Under the pieces are notes generated by a model that was not told where the DNA came from, ran no database searches, and was given only the letters and a program-made list of their open reading frames with translations. Below, piece after piece: positions 1 to 6,572 of a DNA stretch of 10,165 nt; the first letter of the stretch is position 1; every line of letters begins with the position of its first letter. Location of the stretch: contig JAJYQZ010000190.1 of NCBI GenBank assembly GCA_021794335.1, positions 1-10,165 of the forward strand, read 5' to 3'. Position numbers and translations under genes: made by a program. The DNA comes from a bacterium (lineage in GTDB: Bacteria; SZUA-79; Acidulodesulfobacterales; Acidulodesulfobacteraceae).

Positions 1-132
1 TTTGAATATTGTTTATAACGCAGCACAGGTCCGAAGATTTGACGGTATCGGGGTTGACAAGAATGTGCGCGCTTAAAAGAATAAAAGACTTTGACATGCT
101 CCATATATGGAGATCGTGAACGTTTTCCGGCA
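1..132 (-). pseudogene. Partial duplicate of the CDF efflux gene (fragment)
   Basis: Bases 1-127 are identical to bases 619-745, which lie inside the intact CDF gene at 527-1480. The copied part encodes roughly residues 246-287 of that protein on the minus strand, the start of the cytoplasmic C-terminal domain with the VHDLHIWS motif. After base 127 the copy lacks the five bases gacgc and then matches for about five more (cggca), after which an inverted-repeat element begins. The fragment runs off the left edge of the window, so its other end is unknown. It has no start codon and cannot make a transporter. Perfect identity implies a very recent duplication, gene conversion or an assembly artefact. 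Confidence 0.85.
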
Positions 133-297
133 AATAAAGGTGTCAGATTTATTTATTCTCTTACTCCCGACTGCGTTTAACGACGCCGTCGGGAGTTATT
201 GGTATAGGAAAGCCCGCGGAACAGAGGTATGTGGCCACCCAGAATAATTTAGGTATTGCTTACGATTAAGGAATAAATAAATCTGACACCTTTATTT
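132..297. mobile_element. MITE-like element with 27-bp perfect terminal inverted repeats
   Basis: A 27-bp sequence at 132-158, containing GGTGTCAGATTTATTTATTC, recurs as its exact reverse complement at 271-297. The enclosed 112 bp hold a strong hairpin and no transposase. Such a short non-coding element with perfect ends is typical of a MITE or of a REP-type element mobilised in trans. The ends resemble the gtgtcag/tttattt sequences I associate with RAYT (REP-associated tyrosine transposase) families, but that link is a guess. No target-site duplication is obvious, since the left flank is ccggc and the right flank tgaca. The element sits exactly where the CDF fragment stops, so it may have caused that breakpoint. 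Confidence 0.65.
163..196. repeat. Strong hairpin inside the MITE-like element
   Basis: ACTCCCGAC at 163-171 pairs with GTCGGGAGT at 188-196, and GCGT at 173-176 pairs with ACGC at 183-186. Together they give about 13 base pairs with one mismatch and a small loop. This is the most GC-rich patch of the element. It has no following T-run, so a REP-type or transposition-recognition structure is more likely than a terminator. Confidence 0.7.
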
Positions 298-526
298 TGA
301 CATTTATTTTTGACACACGCTGGAATTTATTATTAAATTTTTAACGGCGTTTGAAATTTCCTCTGAAGCTATAAACCTCATCAAAAACCCTCTTTAAGTT
401 ATTGTTAGCTATATCATACTTTTATAAAAAAAATTTCAAGTAAAAAATTAAACCGATATTATAAAAATTGCATATCGATTATTTAAATCATTAAATATTT
501 AAATTTCAAATAAAATTTTATAAGCC
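298..526. other. AT-rich non-coding stretch
   Basis: This stretch between the inverted-repeat element and the end of the CDF gene contains no convincing ORF, RNA gene or promoter. Just after the element it has degenerate repeats of the tgaca/tttattt type (298-317), which could be leftover end sequence from a related element. The rest is poly-A/T rich. Confidence 0.5.
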
Positions 527-1480
527 TTACCGGATGCAAAACTCGGCCACTTTGTCGCACATGGTAAATTCCGGCTGGATAACTGCATGGTTTATATTAA
601 ATTTATTTTCCAGCATATTTTGAATATTGTTTATAACGCAGCACAGGTCCGAAGATTTGACGGTATCGGGGTTGACAAGAATGTGCGCGCTTAAAAGAAT
701 AAAAGACTTTGACATGCTCCATATATGGAGATCGTGAACGTTTTCGACGCCGGCAGTTTTAAGCATTTCGTTTTTTACTTCATTAAAATCTATTTCCTTA
801 GGAACGGCTTCGAGGAGAATGTTTAAGGTTTCGTTGATTACGGTAAACGCGCCGATTGCAATAACGGGGGACACTATAAGGCTTACTATCGGGTCTATGT
901 AATAAAATTTAGTGAGATAAATAATTATGCCCGCCCCTATTATGGAAAGCGATATTAAAGAGTCTCCCATTATATGAAAAAAAGAGCTTTTAAGGTTTAA
1001 ATTATGATGAATGTCTTTATGAATTTTTAGCCCGATTGCTATATTGACGGCAAGGCTAATAGAAGCAAAGATTATCATGATTTTCGAATTTACCTGTTCG
1101 GGATGGATAAGCCTTTCGTAGCTTTCGTAAATTAATATTAACGAAACGACAAGAAGAACCGAAGAGTTTAAAAGCGCAGCCAGTATGCCTATCCTGTGGT
1201 ACCCATACGTATTTTTCATAGTAGGGGTTTTTCTTACCTGAATCTGTGCAAACCATGCAAGAAGGAGCGAAGAGGCATCTACTAAGATATGCCCCGAGTC
1301 GGAATACAGCGCCATGCTCTTCGAGATTACCGCCCCGCCTAATTCCGTAAAAAGAATAACGAGAGTAAGTATAAAAGCGGTTCTTAAATTCCTTTCCGAT
1401 CTTAATAATTCGCCGTTTATGCCGTTTATATTATTCATATTAATATTATGCGCATGATAGTGTCCGTGATTGTCTTCCAT
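527..1480 (-). CDS. Cation diffusion facilitator, Zn/Cd efflux type (CzcD-like)
   Basis: This 317-residue protein is full length for the CDF family, which exports divalent metal ions in exchange for protons at the inner membrane. A His-rich N-terminus (H5, H7, H9, H11) precedes six predicted membrane segments. The transport site shows HxxxD in TM2 (H64, D68 in SDSGHILVD) and HxxxD in TM5 (H169, D173 in HIMGD), the His-Asp quartet usual for zinc/cadmium members rather than the all-Asp iron/manganese types. The motif YGYHR (92-96) follows TM2, and the cytoplasmic C-terminal domain has VHDLHIW near residue 250. The ATG has no clear Shine-Dalgarno site but lies only about 15 bases beyond a near-consensus promoter, so the mRNA probably has a very short leader. 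Part of the gene is copied at 1-127. Zn/Cd specificity is inferred from the motif. Confidence 0.93.
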   Translation of the reverse strand: MEDNHGHYHAHNINMNNINGINGELLRSERNLRTAFILTLVILFTELGGAVISKSMALYSDSGHILVDASSLLLAWFAQIQVRKTPTMKNTYGYHRIGILAALLNSSVLLVVSLILIYESYERLIHPEQVNSKIMIIFASISLAVNIAIGLKIHKDIHHNLNLKSSFFHIMGDSLISLSIIGAGIIIYLTKFYYIDPIVSLIVSPVIAIGAFTVINETLNILLEAVPKEIDFNEVKNEMLKTAGVENVHDLHIWSMSKSFILLSAHILVNPDTVKSSDLCCVINNIQNMLENKFNINHAVIQPEFTMCDKVAEFCIR

Positions 1481-1494
1481 TGTAAAATGATTAA

Positions 1495-1523
1495 ATTATA
1501 ACATAACGGCAGGGTATTTTCAA
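1495..1523 (-). promoter_or_regulatory. Sigma70-type promoter for the CDF gene
   Basis: On the minus strand, TTGAAA (1518-1523) and TATAAT (1495-1500) are separated by 17 bp, with TG just before the -10. This is close to consensus. The predicted start of transcription is near 1488, leaving a leader of under 10 nt before the ATG at 1480. No operator palindrome is visible. Confidence 0.7.
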
Positions 1524-1579
1524 ATTATTTATTGCATTTATTTATCGCATTTGTCGATTTTTCGATTATTTTGTTGTTA

Positions 1580-1609
1580 TTGCCGATTATTTTCCCGGTT
1601 GCATAAAAT
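1580..1609 (+). promoter_or_regulatory. Possible promoter for the MFS gene
   Basis: TTGCCG at 1580-1585 and TAAAAT at 1604-1609 are 18 bp apart, about 28 bp before the MFS start codon. Both boxes deviate from consensus in AT-rich DNA, so this is only a candidate. Confidence 0.3.
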
Positions 1610-1636
1610 TATCGAAACGGTTAAAATATATCAACG

Positions 1637-2890
1637 ATGGAAAAAATGGAAATCAAGACGCATAACAGAGCTGGAAATGCAAACCCGTCACGTTCGGCGG
1701 CTACAACCATCCTTTTAAGCCTGTCGCATTTCTTCTGTCACGTTGCAATATTAACCTATCCTGCCATTTTGCTTCTTATAAAGAACAGGTTTCATACAAA
1801 TTATGAAATTTTGGGAATTATAGCCGGAATATATCTTTTTTTATTCGGCGCGGGGTCCCTGCCGGTCGGTTTTATAGCGGATAAAATAAACAAAAAACAT
1901 ATCCTAAGAATATATCTTGCCGGAATGGCTTTGTTTTCTTTCACCGCAGCTATTTCCGGCAATTTTTACATGTTTGCGGGTTCTATTATATTTATGGGTC
2001 TTGTCGGCAGCATTTACCATCCCGTGGGCTTAAGCATGATGTCCTTTGTAGGAACCGATAAACTTAAGGCGTTTGCAATCCATGGAATTGCAGGGACGCT
2101 GGGGGTTGCCGTAAGCGCGGCATTTGCAGGGATTCTCGGTTATTTTTTCGGGTATAATTTCCCGTATTTAATCCTTGGAGCTGTCTTTTTAACACTCTTT
2201 GTCCTCTCTTATATTTTAGCTATAGGGGGCGAACCGGCAAAAAGTTATTTGAGAGTTGAAAAAGGGGAGGAAGACATATCATTAAAAGCTGCTTTTAAGG
2301 GTTTCTTGATAGATTTTTTCCATTTAAATTTAATAATTATTTTTATCGTGGAATTTTTAAACGGTTTTGTTTTCCAGGGGGTTTTCTCTTTTTTACCGGC
2401 TTACGCCGGTCTTGAGTTTAAGAATTTTTTATTTTTCCACAACCAAGCAGCGGCGGCAGGGGGATTTTTTGTAACCGTTGCATTGATAATCGGGGTAATT
2501 TTCCAGTATAACAGCACAAGGGTTACCAAAAATTATAAGCCTCATCGCGCTTTTTCGGTTTTAATGCTTATAAGCGGGATTTTTCTGTTGATTTCGGGTT
2601 TAACGCACAATTTTATCCTGTTTGCGTCCATACTTGCATTTTCCGCATTTAATTTTTCCATAAATCCTATTTCCAATCTTATGATAAGCCAGAATGCGCA
2701 CGAAAAATACAGGGCAACCGCTTACGGGGTTTTTTTCTTTGCCGGTTTCGGGGTCGGTTCCGTTGCAGCCCCCATAGGCGGAATAATTGCGCAGAGGCTT
2801 GCGCTTCACTGGATATTCGTCCTGTTTGGGCTTGTTCTTATGCTTTCGTTCTTAATATCCGTTGCCATAAAGGACGGAAAATACGATTAA
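1637..2890 (+). CDS. MFS transporter, fosmidomycin-resistance (Fsr)-like
   Basis: This 417-residue very hydrophobic protein has about twelve predicted membrane segments, the usual size for a major facilitator superfamily permease driven by a proton gradient. After TM2 there is a motif-A-like loop, GFIADKINKK (78-87). GSIYHPVG (124-131) in the fourth segment recalls the YHP/HPxG signature of Fsr-like MFS efflux proteins. The substrate cannot be read from the sequence. The start is taken as the ATG at 1637; an ATG at 1646 is also possible, and neither has a good Shine-Dalgarno site. The gene is divergent from the CDF gene with about 156 bp between them, so the two could share regulation, but no shared operator was seen. 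Confidence 0.85.
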   Translation: MEKMEIKTHNRAGNANPSRSAATTILLSLSHFFCHVAILTYPAILLLIKNRFHTNYEILGIIAGIYLFLFGAGSLPVGFIADKINKKHILRIYLAGMALFSFTAAISGNFYMFAGSIIFMGLVGSIYHPVGLSMMSFVGTDKLKAFAIHGIAGTLGVAVSAAFAGILGYFFGYNFPYLILGAVFLTLFVLSYILAIGGEPAKSYLRVEKGEEDISLKAAFKGFLIDFFHLNLIIIFIVEFLNGFVFQGVFSFLPAYAGLEFKNFLFFHNQAAAAGGFFVTVALIIGVIFQYNSTRVTKNYKPHRAFSVLMLISGIFLLISGLTHNFILFASILAFSAFNFSINPISNLMISQNAHEKYRATAYGVFFFAGFGVGSVAAPIGGIIAQRLALHWIFVLFGLVLMLSFLISVAIKDGKYD

Positions 2891-2989
2891 TTTAAAAGAC
2901 GGCAGCAAAATGTTTTCTAAAATTATGATATACTATGATATACTTTGATTAAATATGCCTTATATGCAATGAGTTATGAATTAAGGGAC

Positions 2990-3328
2990 ATGGTAAAACT
3001 TAAACGAATTTACGAGAAACCGGAAACGAACGACGGCTTCAGGGTGCTGGTCGACAGGCTATGGCCCAGAGGAATATCTAAGGAAAAAGCAGCGCTGGGT
3101 TTATGGCTTAAGGCAATAGCCCCTTCGAGCGAATTGCGGAAATGGTTTGGACACGACCCCGCAAAGTGGATCGATTTTCAAAAGAGGTATAAGGAAGAGA
3201 TAGCGGCAAATAAGGAGGTCTTTGAACAACTTAAGGAAATCGTTAGAAATAACGAAAAGGTTACGCTTTTATATGCCGCAAGAGACGAGGAGCATAACGA
3301 AGCCGTGGTAATTAGAAGTTTGCTTTAG
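2990..3328 (+). CDS. DUF488 family protein (YeaO-like)
   Basis: From the ATG at 2990 this gives 112 residues, the normal size of DUF488 proteins. The family pattern is plain: basic start MVKLKRIYE, then VLVDRLWPRGISKEKA, LRKWFGHDP and the C-terminal DEEHNEAVVI. The molecular function is not established. The family is small, cytoplasmic and common near metal and stress genes. The frame is open upstream to a TTG at 2945 and contains an ATG at 2969, but that extra sequence is not family-like, so 2990 was chosen. An AGG (2984-2986) lies rather close to it. It is about 100 bp after the MFS gene on the same strand and may be cotranscribed. Confidence 0.88.
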   Translation: MVKLKRIYEKPETNDGFRVLVDRLWPRGISKEKAALGLWLKAIAPSSELRKWFGHDPAKWIDFQKRYKEEIAANKEVFEQLKEIVRNNEKVTLLYAARDEEHNEAVVIRSLL

Positions 3329-3455
3329 TATTTAAGACCCTTTATATTTTCTTATGCTTTTTCTGTTTTTTATAACCTCGGTTAGTGTTTTGCCATTTGC
3401 CATAAATTAATCCTAAGAGGGCTAAAAATTTGCCTATTCTATAAATTGAAATTGC

Positions 3456-5166
3456 CTATACTTTTTTAACCTCTACCACCGTCGAGAAAAAGGTAGCTCC
3501 GCCTCCTATGTCGGATATATCGTCCTGGGTTAAAGAGTTTATCCCTGAACCGTTTTTATAATCACCCCTCCACCATAAGCCTAAGGATACCACGACGCCG
3601 GGTAAAACGGTATCCGCTACTTTTGCCTTTAAAACCACACTGCCGCGCTCGTTTTCTATTTTTATGATGTCGCCGTCTTTTACCCCTCTGGCTTCGGCGT
3701 CTATAGGATTTATTTCCAAAAGCGGCTCCCCTGCTTTTGTTTTTAGGGACGCAATGTTGGCAAACGTTGAATTTTAAAAAAAAGTGGTTTGGCGGTGAAA
3801 CGAGGGTAAGAGGTAATAAACTGTCCCCTATGCTAGGACGTTTTTTATTAAAATTAGTCCTTTCGAATCTGTTACCTATAGGCATGTAATCGGGTACATC
3901 GCCGAGCCCGCATTCCGCTGCTTTTTTACTTTTACACTCGATTTTGCGGGACTGAGTAAACCCACTGCCTTCCGCAAACGGCAAGCCCAAGTCGTTTAAC
4001 ATTATAAAGCCTTCTTTTTTTAGCCTTTCGAGGGTAATTCCCTGTCCCTGCCAGTAGGGAAGGTCAATGGCCTGCCGCGCGATATCCTCTTCGGAGTCCT
4101 TAAAGCAAGATTCTTTAAAATCGAATGCTTCAGCCAGCATTCTAAAAACTCATATATTGGGTCTTGCTTCTTCTACCCTCGAAATTACAGGGTCTGCCCA
4201 TTGAATGGACATATGCCAGTAACTTACGTAAAGGTCTTTATGCTCGAAGCTTGTGGTTGCGGGGAGAATAATATAATATCCGCCCACTTTGCCGTTTCCG
4301 TCATCATCTGCTCGTGGACGACGGTAAAAAGGTCTTCCTTAGAAAGCCCCTTCAATACGAGGTTTTGGTTCGGCGCAACGACCGCAGGGTTGCTGTTGTA
4401 AATATAAATAGACCTGACCTTCGGGTTAAGTTCGCATAAAATCTTGCCAAGTTGTACCATATTTACCGTTCTTACTGGTTTTTTAAGCAGATCCGGTCTT
4501 TTTAAGGCGTCTTCGTCTTCGTTAAGCGGAAAATATCCAGAATTGGATCTCAGGGCGCCCCAGCCTTTATATCTCCATGCACCCGTCAAGGCAGGCAGGA
4601 GAGATATAAGCCAGGTGTTTATTCCGCCGTTATTATGGTGTTGAAGCCCGTTTCCAATACGGATAAAGCCCGGTTTAGCCGCTGCAAAGGAATAAGCTAA
4701 CTCTTAGATCCTGTTTTCGGTAAGGCCCGTCAAACCCGCAACCCTTTCAGGCGGGTATTCCATGGCTTTTATTTTAAATTCGTCAAACCCGTAAGAATAT
4801 TTTTCTAAAAACTCTTTATCCGCTAAGCCGTTTTGAATTATTATATTGGCAAGACCTAAAGCCAATGCGCCGTCGGAACCCGGCAGTATCATGTAAAAAT
4901 CGTCGACCCATTTTACCGTTTTGTTTCTATGGACGTCCACCTCTATTATTTTTGCCCCATTTTTACGGGCATTATCCGCAAAAACAGCCTGATGCATATT
5001 TGTTTCTAAGGCATTGATTCCCCAGAATATAATAAGTTTCGAATTTATCGAATCTAAGGGATTTATGCCTATGGAGCTTCCGTAAGCAAGCTGATAACCG
5101 AGCGAACCTGCGGCAGAGCAAATGGTCCGGTCAAGCAGGGTAGTGCCGAGCTTTTGAATTTTGGTT
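3456..5166 (-). pseudogene. Decayed molybdopterin oxidoreductase, N-terminus lost
   Basis: Read across frames on the minus strand, the pieces line up with the molybdopterin-dependent (DMSO reductase superfamily) oxidoreductases. In order they are LLDRTICSAAGSLGYQLAYG, LIIFWGINALETNMHQ, GNGLQHHNNGGINTW, LTGAWRYKGWGA, a PATTSFEHKD piece, WHMSIQWADP, PLTLVSPPNHFF, STFANIASLKTKAGEPLLEI, and the C-terminal dinucleotide-binding domain from NPIDAEARGVKDGD. Four lesions are visible. There is an in-frame TAA at 4704-4706 and an in-frame TGA at 4150-4152. A tandem 5-bp duplication (TAATA twice, 4269-4278) shifts the frame; removing one copy restores DIILPATT. A +1 shift lies in the T4A8 run at 3772-3783. 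The N-terminal [4Fe-4S]/cofactor region is absent, because homology fades near 5166 and no start codon lies in frame. The substrate class is unknown. Some lesions are not homopolymer errors, so real decay is likely. Confidence 0.88.
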
Positions 5167-5190
5167 CTTTTTTTGGTATCATGATTTTAT

Positions 5191-5275
5191 ACCCCCTTAT
5201 TTATTTTGTTTTCACCTATGGAGTGAATATAATTAGCAATAATTATATCACTGAAAAGCATATAAATAAAGGGGT
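5191..5275. repeat. 85-bp imperfect palindrome between genes
   Basis: Three nested pairs of arms lie around a centre near 5237. They are acccccttatttat (5191-5204) with ataaataaaggggt (5262-5275), 13 of 14 matching; gttttca (5208-5214) with tgaaaag (5252-5258); and gtgaatataatta (5223-5235) with taattatatcac (5240-5251). The T-run after the right arm (5275-5280) would suit a terminator, but the size and nested structure also fit a MITE-like or REP-like insertion. It lies beside the truncated 5' end of the oxidoreductase pseudogene. Confidence 0.6.
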
Positions 5276-5429
5276 TTTTTAGCTTTTAGTTAATTTCAAT
5301 CGGCAAATTATAGTAAATGACTTAAAAAAACTAATAAAAATAATAAAATTGACTAATAAAATAAATGGGGTATTATTAAAATAGAGGTTTAAATTTATTA
5401 ATTTATTAATTTAATTTGGCTTAAGGCTT

Positions 5430-5436
5430 AAGGAGG
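5430..5436 (+). promoter_or_regulatory. Strong Shine-Dalgarno site of the SHOCT gene
   Basis: AAGGAGG is the best ribosome site in the window. It is 7 nt before an ATG at 5444, which opens only a 19-codon frame ending at TGA 5501-5503. It is 12 nt before the ATG at 5449 that opens the real protein. The ideal spacing therefore points to the wrong frame. Confidence 0.75.
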
Positions 5437-5448
5437 AATAGTTATGAT

Positions 5449-5748
5449 ATGGGGATGGGCTTCTACCAGTTCTATTTCGGGGTTTGCCGGTCGTGGCCTA
5501 TGATGGGTTACGGATTTGGCGTTATATGGATGCTTTTAATGATGCTTTTTCCTGTCGCAATCGCTGTTGCCGTTGTTTATCTGATTGTAATAGCGTTTAG
5601 GGGCAGGCCGGGGAAGGGCGGTTATTATTATACCTGTAACGGAAGGCAAGAAGAAGAACACATGGACATACTTAAAAAAAGGTATGCAAAGGGCGAAATA
5701 ACCAAGGAACAGTTCGAAGAGATGAAGAAGACGCTTAAAGGCAGTTGA
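5449..5748 (+). CDS. Small SHOCT-domain membrane protein
   Basis: The 99-residue product has an aromatic, Gly/Met-rich N-terminus, one predicted membrane helix (about residues 24-50), a short basic linker, and a C-terminal SHOCT motif (about 72-97, with LKKRYAKGEITKEQFEEMK). SHOCT is a short helical module commonly found at the C-terminus of small membrane proteins; its role is thought to be oligomerisation but is not defined. The start is uncertain. The ATG at 5449 is in frame but spaced 12 nt from the Shine-Dalgarno site, whereas the ATG at 5444 is ideally spaced and out of frame. One missing G in the ggggatggg stretch would join them into MIWGWGFYQF, which looks more natural. The gene probably forms an operon with the BCAM0308-type gene 80 bp downstream. 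Confidence 0.8.
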   Translation: MGMGFYQFYFGVCRSWPMMGYGFGVIWMLLMMLFPVAIAVAVVYLIVIAFRGRPGKGGYYYTCNGRQEEEHMDILKKRYAKGEITKEQFEEMKKTLKGS

Positions 5749-5828
5749 CTATTACTAAATAGAACGGGGGCTTTAAAAAATGGGATGCCACAAGGGCTAA
5801 AGTTAAAAAACAGCAGGAGGATGATTTA

Positions 5829-6289
5829 ATGGATCCGTATTTAGACGCGGTGGAATATAAAGACCCTTCTATTTGCAGGAAATGCCGCAGCATATACCAC
5901 GATAAAAGATGGGTCGAAAATGAGGAACTATATAAAAACTTGATGAAAAATCCTGATAAAATAACGTTTACCCTGTGTCCAGCCTGCCAAAAAATCGAGA
6001 CGAAATATATGGAGGGGAGGTCGAACTCAAAGGCGACTTCCTTTTTAATCACAAGGATGAGATTATGAGTCTTATAAAAAATACCGAAGAAAAAGCTAAC
6101 TATATCAACCCGCTCGAAAAAATAGAAAAGATAAATATAGACGAAGAAAATAAAACTATAGAAATTATTACTGCGGACGATAAGCTTGCCCAGAGGATAG
6201 GAAAAAATATCGAAAAGGCTTATAAGGGGAGCATCAAGTATTCCTTTTCTAAAGAAGACAGGATGACCAGAGTTTACTGGAAAAGATGA
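5829..6289 (+). pseudogene. BCAM0308-type zinc-ribbon protein gene with a one-base frameshift
   Basis: Two overlapping frames make up one protein. The first begins at the ATG at 5829, has a good AGGAGG (5815-5820, 8 nt away), and encodes DPSICRKCRSIYHDKRW and LCPACQKIE, two CxxC pairs that would bind one zinc ion. The second continues with EVELKGDFLFNHKDEIM, NPLEKIEKI, DDKLAQRIG and AYKGS to RVYWKR and stops at TGA 6287-6289. The switch falls in the G-run at 6014-6017, where one added G would restore YMEGEVEL. I recognise the whole as the BCAM0308 family, whose function is not well established. The first frame is open upstream to 5763 with plausible sequence (WDATRAKVKKQQEDDL) but no start codon there, so the 5' end may also be damaged. 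A sequencing error is possible. The last 113 bp are duplicated downstream. Confidence 0.78.
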
Positions 6290-6404
6290 ACGATAAGCTT
6301 GCCCAGAGGATAGGAAAAAATATCGAAAAGGCTTATAAGGGGAGCATCAAGTATTCCTTTTCTAAAGAAGACAGGATGACCAGAGTTTACTGGAAAAGAT
6401 GAAC
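6177..6404 (+). repeat. Perfect 113-bp tandem duplication
   Basis: The unit at 6177-6289 is repeated without a mismatch at 6290-6402, and two more bases match beyond that. The first copy holds the last 37 codons and the stop codon of the BCAM0308-type gene. The second copy lies after the stop codon and is not translated as part of it. The unit is not a multiple of three. Perfect identity means a recent event or an assembly artefact. Confidence 0.93.
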
Positions 6405-6540
6405 CGAAGGGTTGAAATGCCCGCCATAAACCATAAATAATTTGCCTGTTTTTTTATGCAGCCCTGCGGCGAATCCGAACTAACCTGCGTAAATAAATAT
6501 ACTTCATAAAAACAATCGCTTCTATCAAGAAAAATTTTTC
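6405..6540 (+). other. Non-coding spacer upstream of the merA promoter
   Basis: No coding frame or RNA gene is supported between the end of the tandem repeat and the merA promoter. The only structure seen is a perfect 18-bp palindrome, CAAGAAAAATTTTTCTTG, at 6526-6543, which overlaps the -35 box of merA. Confidence 0.5.
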
Positions 6541-6572
6541 TTGACCTTATACTTGACTATAAGGTGTATAAT
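6541..6572 (+). promoter_or_regulatory. MerR-type promoter with operator for merA
   Basis: TTGACC (6541-6546) and a perfect TATAAT (6567-6572) are 20 bp apart, too long for ordinary sigma70 use. Inside the spacer is a perfect inverted repeat, ACCTTATA (6544-6551), six bases, then TATAAGGT (6558-6565). A long spacer centred on a dyad is the hallmark of promoters that MerR-family regulators activate by untwisting DNA. The ACC...GGT ends recall those of CueR/ZntR/MerR-type boxes. Transcription would start near 6579, giving a leader of about 130 nt before merA. No merR gene is in the window. Confidence 0.83.

Noticed and set aside
4150..4152. TGA in the oxidoreductase read as selenocysteine
   Set aside because: Some molybdoenzymes use selenocysteine, but this position lies before VFRMLAEAF in the C-terminal half, not at the metal ligand, and the gene carries other lesions.
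5293..5306. Shared 14-mer atttcaatcggcaa, also present as its reverse complement at 10047-10060
   Set aside because: Both copies lie upstream of genes, but a single 14-base match in AT-rich DNA of this size is close to chance.
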